Shown piece by piece: positions 42,872 through 51,858 of a stretch of DNA of 64,000 nt. The DNA is from CAJCIW01 sp963833965 (GTDB taxonomy: Bacteria > Chlamydiota > Chlamydiia > Chlamydiales > Rhabdochlamydiaceae). The position numbers were made by a program, and so were the translations under genes. Positions within the stretch are counted from its first letter, which is position 1; each line of letters begins with the position of its first letter. The notes beneath the pieces are model-generated. The model was not told the DNA's origin. It saw only the letters and a program-made list of their open reading frames with translations, and made no database searches. Where the stretch lies: contig CAWHZZ010000001.1 of the NCBI GenBank assembly GCA_963833965.1, positions 744,001-808,000 of the forward strand, given 5' to 3'.

Positions 42872-44545
42872 TTACATCATGTCCATTCCACCCATGCCGC
42901 CCATGCCCATGCCTCCCATTCCACCCATACCGCCCATGCCTTCCATCGGCATCGCCGCTTTGGACTTCGGTTGGGGCTTATCGGTGATCATGGCTGCGAT
43001 GGTGATCAATAGGCCTGCGACGGAAGCAGCGTTAATGAGCGCACTTTTCGTCACAAGCACGGGATCGATGACACCCTCTTTGATGAGATCACCGAAAGTA
43101 TCGGTCAGGCCGTTGTATCCCCAAGCGCCTTCCTTTTCAAAGATCTTTTCAGCGATCAGGTTGCCTGGCTTGCCGCAGTTGTTTGCAATCGCGGTTGCAG
43201 GCGCATAAGCCGCTTCGCGAATAATTTCGACGCCGATTTGGGCATCGCCTTGCAGTTTGAGCTTGTCCAGTGATTTGACAGCGCGCAAGAGCGCCACTCC
43301 GCCCCCAGGGACGATCCCTTCGGCAACGGCAGCCCGGGTCGCATGCAGCGCATCTTCAACACGCGCTTTCTTCTCTTTGAGCTCTGCTTCTGTCGCTGCG
43401 CCGACATTGATAACGGCCACGCCGCCGACGAGTTTTGCGAGGCGCTCTTCGAGCTTCTCTCGGTCGTAATCCGATGTGCAATTGACGATCTCGGCGCGAA
43501 TTTGAGCGATGCGCTCCTGGATTTTTTTGGGGTCGCCTGCGCCATCGACAATGGTCGTTTCTTCTTTGGAAATTTTGATTCTCTTCGCTTTCCCGAGAAC
43601 TTCAATCCCAACATCTTCTAAGAGAAGACCGACTTCTTCCGAGACCACTTTTCCGCCAGTGAGGATGGCGATATCTTCGAGCAACGCTTTGCGGCGGTCG
43701 CCAAAAGCCGGAGCTTTGACGGCGCAAAGAGGAAGACCCCCCTTCAGTTTATTGACGACAAGCGTTGCCAAGGCTTCTCCTTCGATGTCTTCTGCAATGA
43801 CGAGAAGTGGGCGCTGCGTTTTCTCCATTGCCTTTTCTAAGATAGGAACGAGGTCGCGCGCATTGGAAAGTTTCTTGTCGGTGATCAAGATCAACGCGTT
43901 GTCGTATTCGACAGTCATTTTTTCCGCATTGGTGACAAAATAAGGGGAAAGGTAGCCCTTGTCGAATTGCGTCCCTTCGACGACGTCCAGGACGGTGTCA
44001 ATTCCTTTAGCTTCTGCGATGGTGATAGTGCCGTCCTTGCCGACTTTCTCCATTGCCTCAGCGATGATTTTGCCGATCTCAGGATCGTTATTCGCAGAAA
44101 TCGTCGCGATTTGGTTCACTTCTTCAGGCTTGCTGATTTTTGTGGCTAATTTGTCCAAGGCCTCGATCATTTTTTCCACAGCCTTGTCGATGCCCTGCTT
44201 GACGCTCATCGGATTGGCGCCAGCAATCACGTTTTTGACTCCGAAGCTATAGATTGCCTCTGCGAGGACAATCGCCGTCGTCGTCCCGTCGCCCGCCACA
44301 TCCGATGTTTTGGAAGAGGCTTCTTTGACGAGCTGAGCCCCCATGTTCTCAAATTTATCTTTCAAAGCGATCTCTTTAGCGACCGTAACGCCGTCTTTCG
44401 TAGATAGAGGCGCGCCGTAGCCTTTATTGATGACGACGTTGCGCCCTTTGGGGCCTAAGGTGACGATGACCGCTTTTGCAAGCATCTTGACGCCCTTGAG
44501 AATCGACTTAAGGGCCTCTTCGTGGAACTGCAGCATTTTTGCCAT
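42872..44545 (-). CDS. groEL: Chaperonin GroEL
   Basis: 557 residues. ATP-dependent folding chamber subunit. Typical blocks: TLGPKGRNVVINKGYGAP, AGDGTTTAIVLAEAI (ATP site), NDPEIGKIIAEAMEKVG, PLLVIAEDIEGEAL, EEVGLLLEDVG, VPGGGVALLRA, and the Gly-Gly-Met-rich tail (GGMGGMGMGGMGG) ending DMM. The tail argues for a folding-active copy rather than one of the divergent chlamydial GroEL paralogues, even though its neighbour is DUF1343. It is co-transcribed with groES 32 bp upstream; GGAG precedes the ATG. Confidence 0.98.
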   Translation of the reverse strand: MAKMLQFHEEALKSILKGVKMLAKAVIVTLGPKGRNVVINKGYGAPLSTKDGVTVAKEIALKDKFENMGAQLVKEASSKTSDVAGDGTTTAIVLAEAIYSFGVKNVIAGANPMSVKQGIDKAVEKMIEALDKLATKISKPEEVNQIATISANNDPEIGKIIAEAMEKVGKDGTITIAEAKGIDTVLDVVEGTQFDKGYLSPYFVTNAEKMTVEYDNALILITDKKLSNARDLVPILEKAMEKTQRPLLVIAEDIEGEALATLVVNKLKGGLPLCAVKAPAFGDRRKALLEDIAILTGGKVVSEEVGLLLEDVGIEVLGKAKRIKISKEETTIVDGAGDPKKIQERIAQIRAEIVNCTSDYDREKLEERLAKLVGGVAVINVGAATEAELKEKKARVEDALHATRAAVAEGIVPGGGVALLRAVKSLDKLKLQGDAQIGVEIIREAAYAPATAIANNCGKPGNLIAEKIFEKEGAWGYNGLTDTFGDLIKEGVIDPVLVTKSALINAASVAGLLITIAAMITDKPQPKSKAAMPMEGMGGMGGMGGMGMGGMGGMDMM

Positions 44546-44577
44546 ATTTTTTGATCTCCAATTTTATTTTATTTTTT

Positions 44578-44880
44578 TTAAACCAGGACTCCAAGGATGT
44601 CGTCTTCCGACATGATCAAGAAATCGGCATTTTCTTCTTCCGTTTTCACTTCTGTCACTGCGTAAGAGGAGAAGAGAACATGGTCTCCTACACTGAGGTT
44701 CACTTTTTTCAAATTACCCTTTTCATCTAACTTTCCCGGGCCGACGGCGATAACCTCGCCTTGGCGGGGTTTTTCTTGAGCAGTTTCGGGAAGCAATATT
44801 GCCCCTTTGCTCAATTTCGTTTCTGACCGTTTAACTAAGACACGGTTTCCGAGCGGCTGGATGTGTTGTGTTACAGACAT
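44578..44880 (-). CDS. groES: Co-chaperonin GroES
   Basis: 100 residues from ATG 44880 (MSVTQHIQPLGNRVLVKR), with a strong AAGGAG upstream. Cap of the GroEL chamber; the mobile loop region KGAILLPETAQEKPRQGEVI and the C-terminal DDILGVL are conserved. The frame is open 29 codons upstream but that part covers the promoter. First gene of the groESL operon, driven by the promoter at 44914-44942 with a degenerate CIRCE upstream. Confidence 0.97.
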   Translation of the reverse strand: MSVTQHIQPLGNRVLVKRSETKLSKGAILLPETAQEKPRQGEVIAVGPGKLDEKGNLKKVNLSVGDHVLFSSYAVTEVKTEEENADFLIMSEDDILGVLV

Positions 44881-44913
44881 GGGGAAAACTCCTTTTCTTG
44901 AATTTGTGAGAAA

Positions 44914-44942
44914 ATCGTATGCAGAATTGTTTTTTATGTCAA
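44914..44942 (-). promoter_or_regulatory. Consensus sigma-70-type (sigma-66) promoter of groESL
   Basis: On the minus strand TTGACA (44937-44942) and TACGAT (44914-44919) are separated by exactly 17 bp, ~35 bp before the groES ATG. The -35 is a perfect match; the -10 matches at four of six positions. Confidence 0.75.
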
Positions 44943-44960
44943 GGAAGGAGGAGGGTTTTT

Positions 44961-44987
44961 TTAGCAAAAGAATTTGATGAGTGCTAG
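44961..44987. promoter_or_regulatory. Degenerate CIRCE element (HrcA operator)
   Basis: TTAGCAAAA-N9-GAGTGCTAG compared with the CIRCE consensus TTAGCACTC-N9-GAGTGCTAA: six of nine positions match in one half, eight of nine in the other, and the spacer is exactly 9. It lies 18 bp upstream of the -35 box of the groESL promoter, at the end of the namZ-like gene's 3' flank. HrcA control of groESL is well known in Chlamydiae; here the site lies farther upstream than usual. Confidence 0.6.
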
Positions 44988-44988
44988 T

Positions 44989-46218
44989 TTATGGATATAG
45001 TAGAAATTTTTTTCTCTCTTGAAGGAACTGTTCCCTCTCCTCTTTTTCGTAGAGAATCAACTTCCAAGCCACATATTTTTCCTCCCGGAGCAAGTTGAGT
45101 ATCTCCTCATTTCCATTGGCCTTGCAAAACAAATCTTTTTTTGCCGCTTCCAAAGAGTTCAATTTCGCCTGCACTTGTTTGGGGTAGAGATTTTTTAAAA
45201 TTCCCAAGATCATGTATTGGGTGCTGACCGGGCGATAAGATTTAGGGTCGGTCACGACGATCATGGTGCCCTGACAATCTTTTTCTTTGTAGGCCCCATA
45301 AAAAGGGCGGTAGTGAAAAGGGAGAAAATGGACTCCCGGCAGCTGTTGGGCATTGAGCTTCTCGGCCAGCTCTTTCGCTTTGATCCACGGAGCGCCGACG
45401 ACTTTGAAGGGAAGGGTGTAGCCGATCCCGATGTTGACAAACGACAATTCCCCAAGCAGTCCCGTCGAAGCATAAAATTGCGGTGTGTCCGATTCAGGGA
45501 TGTAGGGGCTTGTCGGGATCCAAGTCAATCCGGTCTCCGCATAGCTCATCGAGCGCTTCCACCCTTTCATCGGGATAATTCTGAGCTTGCAGCCGATCTG
45601 GTATTTTTCATTGAAATACCGCGCCAGCTCTCCGATCGTCATTCCGTGGCAATACGGCACGTTGAGATATCCGATATAAGAGCGCCATCTTTTTTGTAGC
45701 ATCGGGCCATCGACGATCAGCCCGTTGATCGGGTTGGGACGGTCGAGCACAATGACGGAAATCCCTCGGCTGGCTGCTTCCTCGATGACGTAGCAAAGGG
45801 TTGTCGTGTAGGTGTAAGAGCGGCACCCGATATCTTGGATATCGTAGACAATCACGTCGATCCCTTGAAGCATCCGGTCGGTCGGCCTCCGCGTCGTGCC
45901 GTGCAAACTATAGACAGGGATGCCGGACGGCCCTCTCATCTCCTCGACCTCTTCAAAAGCATAAGCCTGCCCATTCAGGCCGTGCTCCGGGGCAAAGAGC
46001 GCGACGAGTTTCACTTCGGGAGCGCGCTCCAAAAAAAGATCGATGGTCGAGCGCATCGCGCTGTCGACGCCGGTATGATTGGTGACAAGCCCGATCCGTT
46101 TTCCGTGCAGCTCGTCAACAAGCCCTTCCTGAAAAAAAAGGTCCACACCGAGCTGCACAGGGGCAGAATATGCGTAGAGATGGATACAAATGAGGAAAAA
46201 TAGATACCGCCAGAACAT
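44989..46218 (-). CDS. DUF1343 protein, NamZ-like exo-beta-N-acetylmuramidase family (GH171)
   Basis: 409 residues from ATG 46218 with signal peptide MFWRYLFFLICIHLYAYSAP, so exported. Family blocks: GKRIGLVTNHTGVD, LFAPEHGLNG, IDVIVYDIQDIGCRSYTY, VLDRPNPINGLIVDGP, and SPYIPESDTPQFYASTGLLG. The DUF1343 member NamZ of Bacillus cleaves terminal N-acetylmuramic acid from peptidoglycan fragments. In a chlamydia-like cell this suggests wall-fragment turnover or recycling. I recall a DUF1343 gene next to groEL2 in Chlamydia, which would be synteny. Activity on substrate is inferred from family. Confidence 0.85.
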   Translation of the reverse strand: MFWRYLFFLICIHLYAYSAPVQLGVDLFFQEGLVDELHGKRIGLVTNHTGVDSAMRSTIDLFLERAPEVKLVALFAPEHGLNGQAYAFEEVEEMRGPSGIPVYSLHGTTRRPTDRMLQGIDVIVYDIQDIGCRSYTYTTTLCYVIEEAASRGISVIVLDRPNPINGLIVDGPMLQKRWRSYIGYLNVPYCHGMTIGELARYFNEKYQIGCKLRIIPMKGWKRSMSYAETGLTWIPTSPYIPESDTPQFYASTGLLGELSFVNIGIGYTLPFKVVGAPWIKAKELAEKLNAQQLPGVHFLPFHYRPFYGAYKEKDCQGTMIVVTDPKSYRPVSTQYMILGILKNLYPKQVQAKLNSLEAAKKDLFCKANGNEEILNLLREEKYVAWKLILYEKEEREQFLQERKKFLLYP

Positions 46219-46334
46219 CACAAAACCTCTTTCCCTATCATTATCATCTATCTGCAAATATTCAAAAATTAAAGAAATAAATTGTCACTTCATAATTAAT
46301 TATGGTACTAGTGAAAAGTACAAGGGGTTCTTCC

Positions 46335-49300
46335 ATGACCATCACTGAGTCCGATTCCCGCTTCCTCAAAGAAGCGATGCAAATCCTTACTTCCAACCGT
46401 GGAAAATCCTTAAATCTCGACCAGCGGGAAAAATTGGCGGTCGAGCTCGCGGCGCACATGCTGAACGAGGCGAATCGCACGATGACTTGGTCCGAAAAGC
46501 AGATCCAAGCCGAATTGTCGAGGATGATGCGCGATCCGGCCGGCAAAGTATTTACCACGAGCATGACAGACCAATGCTTTCGCAGCCATCGCCACTCACG
46601 CGTAGCCGATCAGCTCGTCTACCTTCTCAATCAATTCGGAATTCCCAAATATCTCGGATTGTCCAAAAGGTTTTCGCTGGGAGTTTTCCAACTCTTCGGC
46701 CGCGCCTTCTCTTGGCTGCTCGTCCCCATGGCGACTTTCACTTTGCGCAAAGCGACAGCCCGCGTGATCCTTCCCGGAGAGAAGGAAGCGTTAAAAAAAC
46801 ACATGGCTAAACGGCGAATGCAGGGGGTTAGGTTGAACATCAACCACCTGGGCGAGGCGATCCTTGGAGAAGAGGAAGCGAAAAAGCGCCTTAGCGTCTA
46901 TTTGCAAGATTTGAGCAGCGAAGAGATCGAGTACGTCTCGGTCAAAATCTCGACCATTTACAGCCAGATCCATCTGTTGGGATGGGAAAAAACGCTCGAA
47001 CAGCTATGCATCCGCCTTCGCGAACTCTATCGCACCGCGATGAAGCACACATTCACACGCATAGACGGCTCGAAAGTGCCGAAATTCGTTAACCTCGATA
47101 TGGAAGAATATCGCGATTTGGAGCTGACAAAGCAACTCTTCATGAAAGTGCTCAGCGAACCTGAGTTCCTCCAGCATTCGGCGGGAATCGTCTTGCAAGC
47201 CTATCTCCCCGATTCCCACGGCATTCAAAAAGAGCTGACCGAATGGGCAATGCAGCGCCTCAAAAAAGGGGGGGCGCCCATCAAGATCCGCATCGTCAAG
47301 GGAGCAAACCTCGCCATGGAGCAATTCGAGGCCAGCCTCCGCGACTGGCCACAGTCCCCTTACAGAAAAAAATCAGACGTCGACGCCAATTACAAAAAAA
47401 TGGTCACCTACGGCTGCGAAAAACCCCACGCCCAGGCGGTACACCTCGGCATCGCCAGCCACAACCTGTTCGACATCGCTTACGCAATGATCGTCCGCGA
47501 GGAAAATGAAGTGGAACACGAGGTCACATTCGAGATGTTGGAGGGCATGGCCGATCACATTCGCCGCGTCGTTCAAAAACTGACCAAGGAGATTTTGCTC
47601 TATTGCCCTGTAGCGACAAAGGAAGACTTTCAGAGCGCCATCGCTTACTTAATCCGAAGGCTCGATGAGAACACTGGGCCCGACAACTTCTTACGCGTGA
47701 CATTCGGCCTCAAGCCGGGGACTGCGGAATGGGAAGAGCAAGTTCTTCTGTTTATCAATGCCTGCCGAGACATGAACACTATCTACACGGACCCTAGGCG
47801 TAAGCAGGACAGGAACAAGCCATCTGACCACCTGTCTCTGACGGCCCCCTTTGAAAATGAAGCTGATACCGACTTTTCTCTCGAACAGAATCGCAAATGG
47901 GCGGATAAAATCATCCAGAAATGGGCGAAGGTTAAACTCGATAAAATTCCACTGGTCATCGCAGGCGAAGAAATCCAATCACCAATGGAAGCGTCTGGCG
48001 CAGATCCTGCAAATCCCTCCCAGGTCCTCTACCGCTATTCTTTGGCGGACTGGAGCCAAATCGACAAAGCCATAGCATGTGCAAAGGGACAAGAAGCCAC
48101 ATGGAGCCGAACGAGTGTTGAGGAGCGCTGCAAGATTCTGTCGATGGCCGCGCAAAAAATGCGGGAAAGGCGCGATGATTTGATCGGGGTCATGATGGTC
48201 GACGGCGGCAAGACGATCCTCGAGGCTGATCCTGAAGTTTCGGAAGCGATTGATTTCGCAGAATATTATTTACGTAGCATCCGAAAGATGCACGCCTGTA
48301 AGGATATCGAATGGTCGCCCAAAGGCACCATCTTGGTCACACCTCCTTGGAATTTCCCGGTCTCCATCCCCGCTGGCGGGATTCTTGCTGCCTTGGCGGC
48401 GGGCAACTGCGTGCTGTTCAAACCTGCCCCTGAGGCCGTTTTGAGCGGCTGGGTGCTTGTGAAAACGCTTTGGGAAGCGGGAATTTCAAAAGAAGTGCTG
48501 CAATTCATTAATTGCGAAGATGACCCCGTCGGTTCAAAACTCATTGCCGATACGCGTGTCAATAGCATCGTTTTAACGGGTGCCACTTCCACCGCGAAAT
48601 TATTCATGCGGCTTCGCCCAGGCCTCGACCTCTGCGCGGAAACCGGAGGAAAAAATGCGATGATCGTGACGGCGCTTGCCGACCGCGATCTCGCCATCAA
48701 AGACGCCGTTTCCTCCGCGTTCGGCCATAGCGGCCAGAAGTGCAGCGCTTGCAGCCTGCTCATTCTCGAGGCAGAAGTTTATGATGATCCCCATTTCTTG
48801 TCGCAGCTCAAAGACGCGGTCGAAAGCGTGAAGGTCGGCGTTTGCTGGGATTGCTCTTCAAAAGTGACACCCTTGATCCGCGAACCGCATGATGCTCTGC
48901 TCCGCGGCTTGCTCAACCTAGAAAGCGGTGAATCATGGCTGGTCGAGCCGAGGCGCGATCCAAGAAATCCCAACCAATGGTCCCCCGGCGTCAAAATCGG
49001 CGTTAAAGAAGGAAGCTTCATGCATACGACGGAATTGTTTGGGCCTGTCCTCGCCGTCATGCGCGCCAAAAATCTCCACCATGCGATTGAGCTTGCCAAT
49101 GGCACCCCATATGGACTTACCTCTGGGCTGCAGAGCTTGGACGATCGGGAAAAGAAAATCTGGATGGAGAAGATCGAGGCTGGCAACTGCTATATCAATC
49201 GCGGCACCACAGGGGCTATTGTGCGCCGCCAACCCTTTGGAGGGACTAAAGCGAGCAGCTTTGGCAATGGAGCAAAGGCTGGCGGCCCCAATTACGTCAT

Positions 49301-49955
49301 GCAATTTGCGAAAGCCCGAGAAGTCGCTCCTCCGCAAGAAAAAGCTCCACTCAGCGACGAGGTCAACAGACTGGCGTCAATCATTCAAAAATACCCACTA
49401 TCGACAGAGGATCTTGGGATCTGGTTTGCGAGCGCGGCCAATTATGCGCATTGGGCAAGGCGTTTTGCAGAAGATCATGATCCTTCAAAAATTATCGGCC
49501 AGGACAACATTCTTCGCTATCGCCCTCATAAAAAAATCTGCTTCAGAATCCAGGACAAAGATTCCCCACTCGACGTGATGCGCGTGCTCGCCGCCGCATT
49601 AAGCTGCGGAGCTCATTTGCATGTCAGCTGGAGCAACGAGCACACTCTGGTAAAGGTTCGCGATCATTTACACCCCCTCTCGTCGTTTTTCCATATTGTG
49701 GAAGAGAGCGAGAATCAATTTGTCGATCGAGTCAAAAAGGGGGAATTCCGCCGCGTGCGTCTCATCAACGAGCCGTCGCAAGCAATGGTGCTCGCTGCGA
49801 GCGAATCCACCTGCTTTCTCAATCATGCTCCTGTTTTATCCAATGGACGCTTCGAGCTGTTCCATTACTTGCGGGAGATCAGTTTCAGCATCGATTACCA
49901 CAGATATGGCAACCTCGGCATGCGCGAGAGCGAACATAGAAAACCCCTGGTATAA
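46335..49955 (+). CDS. putA: Bifunctional proline dehydrogenase / L-glutamate gamma-semialdehyde dehydrogenase
   Basis: 1206 residues from ATG 46335 (AAGGGG upstream). The N-terminal half is the FAD-dependent proline dehydrogenase barrel: GVRLNINHLGEAILGEEEA, VLQAYLPDSHGIQKELTEWA, IRIVKGANLAMEQFEAS, ASHNLFDIAYA. The C-terminal half is a P5C dehydrogenase: TPPWNFPVSIPAGG, catalytic Glu in CAETGGKNAMIV and catalytic Cys in HSGQKCSACS, INRGTTGAIVRRQPFGG. It converts proline to glutamate with channeling of the intermediate. There is no N-terminal ribbon-helix-helix DNA-binding domain, so it is not a self-regulating PutA. It lets the cell burn host proline, feeding electrons to quinone and the bo oxidase. 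Confidence 0.96.
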   Translation: MTITESDSRFLKEAMQILTSNRGKSLNLDQREKLAVELAAHMLNEANRTMTWSEKQIQAELSRMMRDPAGKVFTTSMTDQCFRSHRHSRVADQLVYLLNQFGIPKYLGLSKRFSLGVFQLFGRAFSWLLVPMATFTLRKATARVILPGEKEALKKHMAKRRMQGVRLNINHLGEAILGEEEAKKRLSVYLQDLSSEEIEYVSVKISTIYSQIHLLGWEKTLEQLCIRLRELYRTAMKHTFTRIDGSKVPKFVNLDMEEYRDLELTKQLFMKVLSEPEFLQHSAGIVLQAYLPDSHGIQKELTEWAMQRLKKGGAPIKIRIVKGANLAMEQFEASLRDWPQSPYRKKSDVDANYKKMVTYGCEKPHAQAVHLGIASHNLFDIAYAMIVREENEVEHEVTFEMLEGMADHIRRVVQKLTKEILLYCPVATKEDFQSAIAYLIRRLDENTGPDNFLRVTFGLKPGTAEWEEQVLLFINACRDMNTIYTDPRRKQDRNKPSDHLSLTAPFENEADTDFSLEQNRKWADKIIQKWAKVKLDKIPLVIAGEEIQSPMEASGADPANPSQVLYRYSLADWSQIDKAIACAKGQEATWSRTSVEERCKILSMAAQKMRERRDDLIGVMMVDGGKTILEADPEVSEAIDFAEYYLRSIRKMHACKDIEWSPKGTILVTPPWNFPVSIPAGGILAALAAGNCVLFKPAPEAVLSGWVLVKTLWEAGISKEVLQFINCEDDPVGSKLIADTRVNSIVLTGATSTAKLFMRLRPGLDLCAETGGKNAMIVTALADRDLAIKDAVSSAFGHSGQKCSACSLLILEAEVYDDPHFLSQLKDAVESVKVGVCWDCSSKVTPLIREPHDALLRGLLNLESGESWLVEPRRDPRNPNQWSPGVKIGVKEGSFMHTTELFGPVLAVMRAKNLHHAIELANGTPYGLTSGLQSLDDREKKIWMEKIEAGNCYINRGTTGAIVRRQPFGGTKASSFGNGAKAGGPNYVMQFAKAREVAPPQEKAPLSDEVNRLASIIQKYPLSTEDLGIWFASAANYAHWARRFAEDHDPSKIIGQDNILRYRPHKKICFRIQDKDSPLDVMRVLAAALSCGAHLHVSWSNEHTLVKVRDHLHPLSSFFHIVEESENQFVDRVKKGEFRRVRLINEPSQAMVLAASESTCFLNHAPVLSNGRFELFHYLREISFSIDYHRYGNLGMRESEHRKPLV

Positions 49956-49958
49956 AGT

Positions 49959-50453
49959 ATGAATAAGTCGTATTGGCTTTCCATTTTCCTGCTGAGTTCA
50001 AGTCTTGCCTCTGCACAGACCGCTTCAGAGGCAGGAGCAGACTTGGCCAAAAATCCCCGCTTGTTGGATCAATCGGCAAACCTTTCTAATCCAGCGAAAC
50101 AAAAAAAACTCTCCGAAAAAGCGGCGATTGTCCATAAAAAAAGAACCCAGGAGATTGTTCGCACAGAAGAAACGGCCAAAACAACACCTTCCTTTCCTAT
50201 CGAAGAAAGCTCAGAAGTGGTCGAAGAGCAAAAGCGGAACTCGGAGCCCAAAACGGAAACCGAAAAAAAACGTCCTCGCCTTAAGCGGCCAGCGGCGCAG
50301 TTAGAATTGTACCGAAAAGAAAAGGAGCGGCTTAGAAAACCCGATCTCGCCGAGGTGAAAAAACCGGAAGCCAAGAACCTGTCTGCGCATATCGAGGCGG
50401 TGGAGGAATTGGCGAACATTGATGATGAATTCTTCGAGGAGAATCTAGACTAA
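49959..50453 (+). CDS. Small secreted, highly charged hypothetical protein
   Basis: 164 residues. Signal peptide MNKSYWLSIFLLSSSLASAQ is clear, followed by a low-complexity Lys/Glu/Arg/Pro-rich region without cysteines and with coiled-coil-like heptads. No family is recognised. It begins 3 bp after the putA stop, so it is co-translated with putA and may be periplasmic. A long-stem hairpin follows. Confidence 0.65.
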   Translation: MNKSYWLSIFLLSSSLASAQTASEAGADLAKNPRLLDQSANLSNPAKQKKLSEKAAIVHKKRTQEIVRTEETAKTTPSFPIEESSEVVEEQKRNSEPKTETEKKRPRLKRPAAQLELYRKEKERLRKPDLAEVKKPEAKNLSAHIEAVEELANIDDEFFEENLD

Positions 50454-50515
50454 TTTATGCTCGCCACTTCTGTCATAAAAATTATTCTTCTTTGCATTAA
50501 CCGAAAAAAGTCTCG

Positions 50516-50569
50516 AACCAACAACAGAAAATCCTAGGGAGCATTCGGGAGCACCTTGTTGGTTGCTTT
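50516..50569. terminator. Possible bidirectional terminator
   Basis: AACCAACAA (50516-50524) pairs with TTGTTGGTT (50556-50564), followed by GCTTTTT. The loop is long (~31 nt), so this is only a candidate end for the putA transcript and the convergent F-box gene. Confidence 0.4.
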
Positions 50570-50589
50570 TTGGGCAGCAGCGCTTCTTC

Positions 50590-51045
50590 CTACGCTGTGT
50601 CCATCTCCATCGTGTCGTCGGCCTGATGCCTTACACGAGGGTCACCGCGCTCTTCGCGCCTAACCGAACGCTCCTGTGAAGCCTCTGCCATCATCTTCGC
50701 AGCAGCGCCGTAGTCCGGACTTGCGTTATTCGCGGCGCCAAAGACAGATAATCCAGTACGCCCAATCTTTTTGTCATTGTTATAGCCGCCGATGACGACA
50801 GGAAAAAGAACAGAAGCGGGAAAACCCTGTTTTTGAACAGCATCGGAAGTACGAGCATACGTCCATTTCAAGTCGCCCTCTTTTTGATGGGCGCAACTGC
50901 CCGTTCTCAGAATATCGATGACATCGACATAGAGCAGGGTCTGTAAAGGAACCATGTCGTTGTTCTTGGTTTTCAATACGCTTATCTGAGCTTCGCGGTC
51001 CTTTTGACGAGTTTGATCAGGCACTCGTTTTTTCATGATCGACAC
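50590..51045 (-). pseudogene. C-terminal half of F-box effector-type protein (frameshifted)
   Basis: 151 codons, from a GTG at 51045 or an ATG at 51036, but the frame is open upstream to ~51122 and reads FLQFDRDILEQCN there. Together with the PVVIGGYNNDKKIGRTGLSV block and WTYARTSD it resembles the C-terminal module I associate with chlamydial F-box proteins, from memory. It directly continues the gene at 51120-51698 if one A is added in the AAAA run at 51123-51126. So it is unlikely to be an independent gene. The tail is rich in Arg/Glu. Confidence 0.7.
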
Positions 51046-51119
51046 TCTGACGCCTGTCGCCTTTGAATTACATTGTTCGAGTATATCGCGGTCGAACTGA
51101 AGGAAAACAGAGCCTTCGC

Positions 51120-51698
51120 CTATTTTGCTGGGGGATGGTCCGCAAGAATTTTCAAGTTTTTTGTCGTATAGGGAATTGTCAGCCCTTTGAGTTCCGGGTT
51201 AGCGTTTTCCGGAGCTTTTGGATCAAAGTCGCCATTTTTGACGAGATCGTCGAATAGCTCTTTCTCATAAGACCGGAAGATAAACTCAGGCTCAACGGGG
51301 ATGATCATCGTTTCATCCATTTTTTTTGCTTCGTAAGAGTCATTCGCATTTTTTAAACTATTGAAATCATTGATGCTCAATGCAGGAATTTTGTTTCCGA
51401 CAAACTCTCCTAGGCAGCCATTTATTTTTACCGCTCCATACACCCTTTGCGCCATAAATAAAAAGTCTTCCATGATCGTCTCTGGGCCCCGGCCAATGAT
51501 CTGGGGGATTTTTTCAGCGTCGTACAAAAGCATCCAAATAGGCTGTTGTTTCACAAAGCTGTTCCATGCCTGGCTGACTTGCGCGCAATTTGCCATATCG
51601 GCAATCGGCAGGCCCTTTGAAGCGTACATGAAGACATCCGACACAGGGAAAGGTCCTGCATGAAAAGGAACGAGAGCATTATTTGTTGTAGTTGCCAT
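51120..51698 (-). pseudogene. N-terminal half of F-box effector-type protein (F-box domain present)
   Basis: 192 codons. Residues ~25-65 form an F-box: GLPIADMANCAQVSQAWNSF then VKQQPIWMLLY, matching the LPxxDLxxxxxVSxxW...LWxxLY pattern that binds eukaryotic Skp1. F-box proteins in bacteria are effectors that hijack host SCF ubiquitin ligases, and environmental chlamydiae encode several. The frame ends at a TAG right after HPPAK. Adding one A gives HPPAKIGEGSVFLQF and runs on to the 50590 stop, a 369-residue product. The upstream region is very A/T-rich. No Sec signal, in line with type III export (inference). Confidence 0.75.
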
Positions 51699-51858
51699 AG
51701 TTATTATATCCTTAATTAATACTTATAAATATGCGCATAATTATATCAATAAATATATTTATCAACAACAGATAATAAAGCGCTTATAATCAGTGTCTTA
51801 CATAAAAATTTCATCCACCTCTTGGTTTAAAGGCTCATAAGGCTTATATTTCTTCAAA
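51699..51858. other. A/T-rich intergenic stretch upstream of the F-box gene
   Basis: Non-coding gap between the F-box gene start and the family B palindrome (total gene-free span 51699-52004). It is strongly A/T-rich (ATAATTATATCAATAAATAT), probably holding the minus-strand promoter of the F-box gene. No specific site can be assigned. Confidence 0.5.

Noticed and set aside
48928..49578. 216-codon plus-strand frame within putA
   Set aside because: Out-of-frame shadow of the P5C dehydrogenase domain.
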